Assembly: GCA_030762175.1 (NCBI GenBank)
Contig: CM060833.1
Span: forward strand, 3,726,001 to 3,790,000
Origin: Metallyticus violacea
Lineage: Eukaryota > Arthropoda > Insecta > Mantodea > Metallyticidae
Direction: 5' to 3'
Length of the DNA stretch: 64,000 nt
The notes below the pieces were generated by a model. It was given only the letters and a program-made list of their open reading frames with translations. It did not search any database and was not told the DNA's origin. Numbering within the stretch: position 1 is the stretch's first letter; each line of letters begins with the position of its first letter. A program made the translations under genes and the position numbers. Of this stretch, positions 57,496-64,000 are shown in pieces.

Positions 57496-60207
57496 TTACT
57501 TGCCCAGTATGTCTTTGGGGAGTTTGTATGATGGTCGGCGTCTACTAGCCTTGTGATCGTATTGGCCCAGGAGACGCGCCAGCTGGTTTGGGTGGTAGGG
57601 GAGCTTGTCATACAGAGTCTGCGCCCTCTCGCGAATGACGTCGGCTATGTATGGAACCCCGGAGTGTTCATGGAGAAGTTTTGACGGAAAGCTGCGGCGA
57701 GTACCGTAGATCATCCTCAGCGCCCTGTTCTGCACGCACTGGATTCTGCGGGTGGTAGCCTTGGCCACCACTCCCCAGACCTCGCAGCCGTAGAGAATCA
57801 GGGGCGGTATGACGGCCCGGTATACCCGCAGTTTCAGGTGAATAGGCATAGTTTGAGATAGGAATATGGGGTACAGCTGTCTGAGAGCAGCATGGCCCAG
57901 CTTAATTTTCTCTTTGGCGTGGGGAGTAAAAGTGAGGCGCTTGTCCAGCAGAACGCCCAGATACTTCGCACTTTTGACCCAGGGGATCGCTCTGCGACGC
58001 AGCCGGAGGGGCTGCTGGTCATGCGGCTGTCTGGTCTTAGCTAGGAGAAGGGCAGAGCTCTTCTCCGGGCTGATGGCCATCCGCCATTTCTCACTCCATT
58101 CCCCAATAGCTCTTAGTTGCCTTTGGAGCGGTCGGTAGCAGTATTTTAAGTTCTTGCTTTGTGCCAGCAGCAGGACATCATCCGCGTACTGACACATCGT
58201 AACTTTCGGCTCTGTTGGGAGGTCGGCCATGTAAGCGGCAAAGAGTAGCGGGGCCAGTACACTGCCCTCCGGTACTCCCGCGCCAATGGGCCGCTTGGTT
58301 GATATGGACCCCTCCACCCTTACACAGAAGCTGCGATCCTGGAGGAAGGCAGCTATCAACGTAATGTATGGAGGGGGGATGCGAGCTTCCAGGAGTTTGT
58401 AAAGTAGCCCCTCGTGCCACGTGGTTGCAAAGGCTTTTTCCACGTCCAGCAGCACTGCCACGGTCTTGGCCTGGTTCTGGTAGCCCAGGGAGGCCTTTTC
58501 CGAAACGCGCAGTAGCTGCTGGGTGGTGGAGTGACCTGGTCGAAAACCAAACTGGTGGTCCGGAAGGATGCGCCTCTCCTCGAAGAGAGGAGAGATTCGG
58601 GTTAGGACCAGCCGTTCGAAAACTTTCGAGACGACTGGGAGTAGACTAATGGATCGGTAACTGGAGGGAAAAACTGGGTTCTTGCCAGGCTTTAGAATGC
58701 ATGCCACTCTCGCCTCCTTCCACGCCATGGGGAAGTGGCGAAATGAGAGGCATGCATTGTAAATGCGTGTCAAGTGAAGCACAGCTTTGCGGGGAAGGTG
58801 CTGGAGCATGGTGGCAGTAACGCGGTCATGTCCAGGGGCTTTGTTGGTCCTTAGGCCTTGGATGATGGATGCAACCTCTTTCGGGGTTGCGACAGGGATA
58901 TGGACATCATCGCGGGGGTCAGGCGGCGCCTCTAGGAAGGCGTCCACCCGCTCCTCCACGATGTCAGTAAAGTTTTCGTCCTGCGGGTCAACGCGGGGTT
59001 CAAACTGGGACTCTAGATAGTCTGCGAAAGCCTCTGCTTTCTCTCGGGGAGTAAAGGAGAGTTTTCCGCGAGCGCCGTGTATAGGATGTGCGTGCATTTT
59101 CTTGTCTTTGCGCAGACTTTTGATAATCCGCCACGGTTTCCTCTCTTGGAGGTCAACCTGCTTCATTTTATTTTCCCAGGCCGCCGTGCGGTGCGCCCTG
59201 AGCAGTCTTCTCACCAGGGTCTTGAACCGCTGGTGCACTGCCCAGATCCTGGGGTGACGGAAGCGCTGCCATAGCTTACGAACAGTGCCTTTGGCTTTGA
59301 TGAGCTGCCTAAGCTCATTCGGGATGGTTGTAGGGTTTGGGTGCTCGTGGGGGATGCGGTATGTACTGGCGCTTACCGCAGTGAGGACTCTGTGGGAGAA
59401 GGCTGTAGCCGCGGCCTCGAGTGCCTCTATTGAGTCAATTCGAGGGTTGGGGTCTACAGTCTGCGACAGGTGATGGATTACTGCGTTCCAGTCGACCTCT
59501 TCGCTCCACTCTGGAAAGTGCAGAGCGGCCATGGCCACGTCTGAATCCGCCATGACCGGGTCATGATCGGAGTCCAGCTCGTTGACCACCGAGAGGTCCA
59601 GGTGAAATGGAATGTTTTTAGTGATCATGATATCGAGGACATCCGACCTGCCACCATTGGTCGGATGGAAAGTAGGGCCCCTCGGACCGTGCGCGACGAG
59701 GGCCGGGTCTCCGCTTATGAGGCGGTAGAGCTCCTGGCCTCTTTTGTTCTGGCGGCGGCTGTACCAGTGCTGGTGCTTCGCGTTTAGGTCTCCTGCAACG
59801 CAGACAGTAGGGTGCATGGCTAGTATGGTTGTATAGTCCGCTTCTATGAAGCGGCCGTTAGGCGGGTCATATGCCGCAACCAGCAGAGTGTCGTGCCCAC
59901 CCAGCGCGAGCCGGATGGCGCATGCTTCTACCTGCTGTAGGGGCGGGAGGGGGACAGGAATGTGGGTTATATGGTTCTTTATGAAGATTGCTGTACCGCC
60001 ACCCCGTCGGCCAACTCTATCAGCTCGATGGGTGACGTAGCTTGGCAGAGTAAATTGCACGTCATCAGTTAGATGGGTTTCGCAGACCATCAGGATGTCC
60101 ACCCCGTGGTACTCTACAAATTCCATCACGTTGGGGCGCTGCTCCCGTATGCCATTAGCGTTCCAGAACGCTATTCTCAATGGTCGACGGACAGGTCTGC
60201 CGGCCAT
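57496..60207 (-). CDS. Jockey-like ORF2: AP endonuclease and reverse transcriptase
   Basis: A 903-residue open protein that nicks target DNA and reverse-transcribes the element's RNA. Endonuclease (1-220): FWNANGI (14-20), the catalytic Glu of CETHL (43), GGGTAIF, GDLNAKH (139-145), and SDHDPV (213-218). RT (about 450-740): TNKAPGHDRVT, YRSISLLPVVSKVFERL, FGFRPGHSTTQQL, motif A LLDVEKAF with Asp 588, GVPEGSVLAPLLF, YADDVLL (674-677), then KYLGVLLDKRLTF. C-terminal domain with ILYGCEVWG and RIQCVQNRALRMIYGTRR. Length is close to Drosophila jockey ORF2 (about 900). Odd points: KAFATTWH replaces the usual KAFDRVWH, and GVPE replaces GVPQ. The start ATG overlaps the ORF1 stop (TAATG). Confidence 0.95.
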   Translation of the reverse strand: MAGRPVRRPLRIAFWNANGIREQRPNVMEFVEYHGVDILMVCETHLTDDVQFTLPSYVTHRADRVGRRGGGTAIFIKNHITHIPVPLPPLQQVEACAIRLALGGHDTLLVAAYDPPNGRFIEADYTTILAMHPTVCVAGDLNAKHQHWYSRRQNKRGQELYRLISGDPALVAHGPRGPTFHPTNGGRSDVLDIMITKNIPFHLDLSVVNELDSDHDPVMADSDVAMAALHFPEWSEEVDWNAVIHHLSQTVDPNPRIDSIEALEAAATAFSHRVLTAVSASTYRIPHEHPNPTTIPNELRQLIKAKGTVRKLWQRFRHPRIWAVHQRFKTLVRRLLRAHRTAAWENKMKQVDLQERKPWRIIKSLRKDKKMHAHPIHGARGKLSFTPREKAEAFADYLESQFEPRVDPQDENFTDIVEERVDAFLEAPPDPRDDVHIPVATPKEVASIIQGLRTNKAPGHDRVTATMLQHLPRKAVLHLTRIYNACLSFRHFPMAWKEARVACILKPGKNPVFPSSYRSISLLPVVSKVFERLVLTRISPLFEERRILPDHQFGFRPGHSTTQQLLRVSEKASLGYQNQAKTVAVLLDVEKAFATTWHEGLLYKLLEARIPPPYITLIAAFLQDRSFCVRVEGSISTKRPIGAGVPEGSVLAPLLFAAYMADLPTEPKVTMCQYADDVLLLAQSKNLKYCYRPLQRQLRAIGEWSEKWRMAISPEKSSALLLAKTRQPHDQQPLRLRRRAIPWVKSAKYLGVLLDKRLTFTPHAKEKIKLGHAALRQLYPIFLSQTMPIHLKLRVYRAVIPPLILYGCEVWGVVAKATTRRIQCVQNRALRMIYGTRRSFPSKLLHEHSGVPYIADVIRERAQTLYDKLPYHPNQLARLLGQYDHKASRRRPSYKLPKDILGK

Positions 60208-61463
60208 TATGAACGGGCATTAGGGAACAGTGCCGTCAACGTGCGAAGCATTGCACGGGTCTTGTCAGCGTGAGTCGCGTTGACGTCATCGTACACCGCC
60301 TTGCATTGTCTGAGGGCAGGTAATTGAACTTGGATAACCTCCAAGAACCAACGCATAAGGGCGTCGTACTCCCGGAGATCTGCCTCTCCCATGAAGTCTG
60401 GGAAGGGCGCCGGAGAGCTGGGAGCTCTGGTTGTAATTAAGTTTGAAGCAGTTTGCGCAGCCTGGGCTTCTGGTTGAGCAACCGGGGCTTCCGGCTGTGC
60501 AGCTGGCGCTGGTTGGTCGTCAGGTGCGCTTGCTGCTTGAGTTGGCGCTGTTGTCGTGGTCGCCGCTGGGGCGTTGTTCTTGGCAGCTCTCGGCGCCCTC
60601 CTCCTGCGCTTGCGCTGAGGTTTCGGCGGCAAGGGCTGCTGTGCACCGGGCTTTGGCTGTTGATGTTGCGTTGGCCCTGCAGTTGTGTTAGGACCAGGCT
60701 CGGCGCGCATTTGCTCGGCAGCAGCAAGTGCTGCCTCTGCCCCCTGTAGGGCGGATGAGAATTTCACCCCATCTCGAACTCGTGCGGGGCTCTTGGCCCT
60801 TCTGGAGTCGATGATCCTCTGGCGGACCGGGCAGCCACTATAAATCCCAATGTGTTGCTGCCCACAATTGGCACACTTGCGCTCTTCGGGCGGGGACGGG
60901 CACTCCTTTACAGGGTGGGGCCCAGCACAGCGCAGGCAGGCAAGCTTGCGCTCGCACGCCATACTGGAGTGGTGGAACCCCAGGCACCTGTAGCATTGTG
61001 CCGGTCCCTCTTGCCCGTAGTACTGTTCTACGGTGATCCGTGTGTGAAAGAGCACCTTGACCGTGTCAATGGGCTGCATTCGGTTGTCTTTTTCCTTGTG
61101 CGTTTGCACAAGGAACAGGGGTACTTTCTGAGCGCCCTCCTGGGTCCTAACATGCTTCTTCAGCTGGACCACTGAAATGGGCTCGATGCCATGTTCTTCC
61201 TTAAGCGCCTCGCTCAGCTCTTCCACCGTGCATTCGGAGTCCAGGCCCCGAATGACACGGCGCTCGACCTGCGGACGCTGTATAGAAAAGGTATAAAATT
61301 CAATGCCCTCGTCCCGGAGGACGGTCCTTGCCGCCTCATGGTCCTCAGCACTGAAAGTTTGGATGCGCACTCGTTTAGGCTTGCGCACTGCAATGAAATT
61401 GTGGGCGAGTTTCGCCTCCAGCTTACGCATAACTCTAACGTAGCTGGTAAATGGATCCGCCAT
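60207..61463 (-). CDS. Jockey-like ORF1: gag-like protein with three zinc knuckles
   Basis: 418 residues from the ATG at 61463. It binds the element's RNA and helps form the ribonucleoprotein. After a PRE_C2HC-like region (RRVIRGLDSECTVEELSEAL, 69-88) come three CCHC knuckles: C157-C160-H165-C170, C176-C179-H183-C188 and C197-C200-H204-C211. A proline/alanine/glutamine-rich linker follows (about 255-345). The stop codon shares its last base with the ORF2 start. The frame continues upstream without a stop through a TSDQEGFTEVKSRRKRR-like basic segment to about 61690, so this ATG is probably internal; see the next entry. Confidence 0.92.
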   Translation of the reverse strand: MADPFTSYVRVMRKLEAKLAHNFIAVRKPKRVRIQTFSAEDHEAARTVLRDEGIEFYTFSIQRPQVERRVIRGLDSECTVEELSEALKEEHGIEPISVVQLKKHVRTQEGAQKVPLFLVQTHKEKDNRMQPIDTVKVLFHTRITVEQYYGQEGPAQCYRCLGFHHSSMACERKLACLRCAGPHPVKECPSPPEERKCANCGQQHIGIYSGCPVRQRIIDSRRAKSPARVRDGVKFSSALQGAEAALAAAEQMRAEPGPNTTAGPTQHQQPKPGAQQPLPPKPQRKRRRRAPRAAKNNAPAATTTTAPTQAASAPDDQPAPAAQPEAPVAQPEAQAAQTASNLITTRAPSSPAPFPDFMGEADLREYDALMRWFLEVIQVQLPALRQCKAVYDDVNATHADKTRAMLRTLTALFPNARS

Positions 61464-61582
61464 AATGGGCGGGATCCTCTCCCTCCTTCTGGGTGGAGGT
61501 ATTGTGGCTGCTGGGGCCGGTGTACGGGGGGCGTCTTCGCGAGTCTCGCTGCTCCGAGCAGAGCGTCGCTTACGCCGACTCT

Positions 61583-61909
61583 TTACCTCAGTGAATCCCT
61601 CCTGGTCTGAGTCTGTGCTAGAGCTCTCGCTAGAGGCGCAGCTGCTAGTCTCAGGCAGGGGAGGGAGAGAGAGGGGTGAGATGGGAGGGGGGGAGGTGCA
61701 GCAGCATCTCCCGGAACCTCATCATCATTCGGCTTATTCCGCCGCGATCTAGTTATTGGCCGTGAGGCGGCCACAGTGCCCTTATGGCTGGGCCCAGGTC
61801 TTGTCAGCTCCTCATCAGAGTCCTCGCTTAAGGCGTGCGTCAGCGCGGGTTCCCTCCGGATACTTGCAGAGGAGCGGACCCCCTTAGAGGAGGCGCTAAC
61901 TCGAGCCAT
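61583..61909 (-). pseudogene. Probable N-terminal part of ORF1, out of frame
   Basis: Begins MARVSASSKGVRSSASIRRE at ATG 61909 and runs into a proline-rich end over C-rich sequence (61660-61745). The ORF1 frame is two positions off and opens inside that C-rich stretch. If both were one frame, ORF1 would have about 567 residues, almost the length of Drosophila jockey ORF1 (568). I infer a one-base change in a homopolymer run, either real or a sequencing error. Upstream is the 5' UTR. Confidence 0.6.
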
Positions 61910-62038
61910 CTTGTGGCTCGAGGGCTCTGCTCATACAAGCCCCGCTGTCACGTCGTCAGTGAGTCCGTTGGGTCAGTCGGAAAGAGTGGATAGTTAAAGG
62001 CAGAAATATAGCTGGAAACCCCTAAGAAGACCTATAGA

Positions 62039-62769
62039 TCTTACCTTCAACTGGTGCAGGAAGTGTGCGCTCCGTTGTAAACGGGCGAGGACGAGAGGGG
62101 GGGTGCGAGGTCAGTAGGCTATCAGGGGACCTGTGTCCACTGCCTACTGCCAGCACCACCGCTGAGTAGCGGTACAGGAGTGGGGAGAGCCGGCTATTAG
62201 GGGGCCAGTGCCCACTGCCGGCGAATGCCTGTGCGTCGTCGCTCTGGATGGCTGGCTGGACTGCTCGCTGTGCTGCCTTGAAGAGAGCACGGTCTCGATG
62301 TCCGTGTACCATCCGGTATCCGTCGGTGTATCCTATCCAGGCCAATGCATATTGAAGGTTAGATAGCAATATGTGCAAGTTTGAGCGCTCCAATAACGTG
62401 TGATGTCAACACATCTGGGAGCTGGAGAAATGTCTAGTCAGGGCAATGTGTCCAACTGTGCACTATTGACATTCTGCTTTTGTTGACGCAAAGAGATGGA
62501 CGAGCTCTTACGTATTTCAATAGATGATGATACACATAGTGCGTAATGTCATCTCTCCAGCTCCCAGCGGTGCATACGCAGGTATTCCCGTGCCAGACGA
62601 TAGGCAAGCGACAGCATTTCCCCGCTGTGATTTTCTACGACTTTAGTGTCGGTTTAGGAGGGAGAGAGAAAGAGAGAATACCTTGAAAGACTGCTGCATT
62701 TGGGAATCTTTACCCTTCGCAATCCACCGTTTATCGTCGTTTGCAGATTTTAGAAGATGAAGGAATTTC
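62039..62769. other. Upstream of the Jockey-like element
   Basis: Contains two diverged copies of a 30-base motif GGCTAT.AGGGG.CC.GTG at 62118 and 62192 (74 apart), perhaps 5' UTR or promoter repeats if the element extends this far. A minus-strand open stretch (62022-62393) has no known match. Confidence 0.4.
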
Positions 62770-63310
62770 CTCAAAGATGTAGACCATGCAGGAGGCAGAC
62801 TATAGCAGAGCGCATGTTGCGGGAAGATCATCGTACCAGATTCAAGAAGTCCTGAATATTGAATCGGCGGCCGTGGCAGCAATCCTCAACTTCACGTCAG
62901 GAAGTCTGCAGTGGCTGATCCCCCAGTTCCTCACAAATGCACATGTACAACGGTGCCAGGAAATGATAGAAAAATTGATGAAGAAAGATATTTAACTTCA
63001 TAACAGGTGACGAAAGTTGGATGTACAGAAACTAAGCTTACAATCACCCGCCTGGGTCTTCCCAGTAACAAAAGCAAGAGGAGCGAGAAGTGTTGGTAAG
63101 AAGGAGGTCTGCCCTTCTCAACTCTCTTTTGTTCCTCAAGTGGAATCTTGTTGCACTAGAAACAACCCAATTTCTGCAGGAGTCCAATATTTATCCCATC
63201 CTCCTTGATTTTTCGGACATCCTGAAGTGTATCGTTTAATCCTACCCGGATTCGGAATAATTTGCAGTCCAGATCTGGTCCAATGTGACTATTTTTCTAT
63301 TCACGAAATA
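62770..63310 (+). pseudogene. mariner transposase fragments, plus strand
   Basis: QIQEVLNIESAAVAAILNF, WLIPQFLTNAHVQRCQEMIE, LMKKD and, after a shift, TGDESWMYRN (first acid region, near 63005-63035). Further on, CSPDLVQCDYFSIHEIK (third acid region, near 63265-63310). The part between is scrambled. Confidence 0.7.
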
Positions 63311-63520
63311 AAATAAAACTTTTTGTGACCAATGATTTGAATCAACTGAAGCCACAGTAGCTGCAACTAAGAATGCATTTGCACCTTCTATGGCGTTCAG
63401 CATTTACAAAGTGTTTGTACGGATAAAACTTTGTATAGAATGCAATGGAAAATTCTTTGAAAAGGTGCAATGATCAGATCTAAATTTTTAAACTTTTTAT
63501 TGCCTACATTCTCAAACCCT

Positions 63521-63880
63521 TTAGAGTGAGGCTCTTATGAGGTAGACCATGCGTATAAACAACCAACAGCAGCGGCTATAGTGTCTATAGTTACCCTTCT
63601 GTCTGCTCAGATTGTCTCCAACTCGTTGCAAATTCGCCTCTGCGACAATCTCCGTTGGCGGGCCGACGCTGTGTTCATTATCGATAAGTGCCTGCTCTTC
63701 AGAGAACTTGTGCATCCAATCGTAAATAGCTTGACGTGGCAGGCTCTTCTCCCCGTATTTGGAAAGCATTTCTTTAGAAATATTGTTGAATTCCATACCT
63801 TTTGACCATAAAACTCACACAACGGAGCGCTACTCCAGGATTGTACACTCATTCAGAGGCGCCGCCATCGTGCAACTGCT
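63521..63880 (-). pseudogene. mariner transposase N-terminal fragment, minus strand
   Basis: Minus strand: APLCEFYGQKVWN, then MEFNNISKEMLSKYGEKSLP, RQAIYDWMHKFSEEQALIDN, EHSVGPPTEIVAEANLQRVG. This is the mariner helix-turn-helix half. The reading fades near 63560, and the catalytic half is absent. Confidence 0.75.
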
Positions 63881-64000
63881 GTTTCGCTATCGTTAACATC
63901 GATTGTCTCCTGTCAGTTGTCACCACCTAGTGGCAACAGCCTCATTGCCTCGTTCAAACATTGTAGTAGTCCACATCAGTTTGTAGCTTACTTAATGATA
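63881..64000. other. Right edge of window, nothing recognised
   Basis: Short non-repetitive sequence with no feature. Confidence 0.5.

Larger units (their letters stand above)
57251..62038 (-). mobile_element. Jockey-clade non-LTR retrotransposon, nearly intact
   Basis: A GC-rich block in an AT-rich setting, holding on the minus strand an ORF1 (gag-like) and an ORF2 (endonuclease plus RT), with no RNase H. The borders given are tentative: they are a 22-base motif TCTATAGGTCTTCGTGGGG... at 57251-57272 and its inverse at 62016-62038, which flank the coding part. No poly(A) tail or target duplication is visible, so the true 3' end may differ. Internal promoters are usual for Jockey elements but cannot be pointed to here. 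The clade call rests on ORF2 order and the three zinc knuckles of ORF1. Confidence 0.85.

Noticed and set aside
57866..61175. Several plus-strand and minus-strand open frames of 60-107 codons
   Set aside because: Shadows of the Jockey-like ORF1 and ORF2 in GC-rich sequence.
1..64000. CRISPR arrays, bacterial operons, replication origins, rRNA genes
   Set aside because: Spliced genes and transposon content are eukaryotic; no regularly spaced repeats with unique spacers and no rRNA-like blocks were seen.

Overview
This is a piece of eukaryotic, almost certainly insect, nuclear genome. Two host genes with GT-AG introns can be pieced together. The rest is AT-rich intron and intergenic DNA packed with decayed transposable elements: mariner and Tc1 DNA transposons, several lineages of non-LTR retrotransposon, Penelope-like elements, hAT, a viral-type DNA polymerase B remnant and tRNA-derived SINEs. 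Long introns (9 kb and 15.6 kb) and this mixture suggest a large-genome insect. The sequence alone does not let me name the order.

Host gene 1 is on the minus strand, 19499 down to 1404 and beyond the left edge. It encodes a WIPI2/Atg18-type PROPPIN, an autophagy beta-propeller that binds PI3P. Five coding exons join in phase into 284 codons, including the FRRG lipid-binding motif. The C-terminal exons are not in the window. Host gene 2 is on the plus strand, from about 37.3 kb past the right edge. It is an MMD-like (PAQR family) membrane-protein gene. Only its start exon and second coding exon are visible, separated by a 15.6 kb intron.

Layout. 1-1.1 kb: DNA polymerase B remnant and a Penelope GIY-YIG fragment. 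1.4-19.5 kb: WIPI2 gene, its introns holding a Penelope RT, mariners, LINE fragments, SINEs, foldback elements and a 2 kb inverted repeat. 20.3-30.7 kb: a run of broken non-LTR retrotransposons on both strands plus a Penelope fragment. 31.0-32.9 kb: a Tc1 element nested in a mariner. 34.3-35.8 kb: hAT pseudogene related to KIAA1586/ZBED-like proteins. 36-36.8 kb: long microsatellites. 37.3-53.6 kb: MMD gene intron 1, with SINEs, a mariner with matching ends and two Tc1-like elements whose terminal inverted repeats are visible. 54-56 kb: two mariners. 57.2-62.0 kb: a GC-rich, nearly intact Jockey-clade non-LTR retrotransposon on the minus strand, with an open ORF2 and an ORF1/ORF2 stop-start overlap. 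62.8-63.9 kb: two more mariner fragments.

Only the Jockey-like element looks young. Its ORF2 keeps all endonuclease and RT signatures. ORF1 appears split by a shift near a C-run. I found no CRISPR array, operon or clearly new protein system. The most unusual items are the foldback elements with hammerhead-ribozyme-like motifs (3.6 and 11.4 kb), the 2 kb inverted repeat (14.2-16.3 kb), nested and chimeric transposon junctions, and the architecture of the Jockey-like element.
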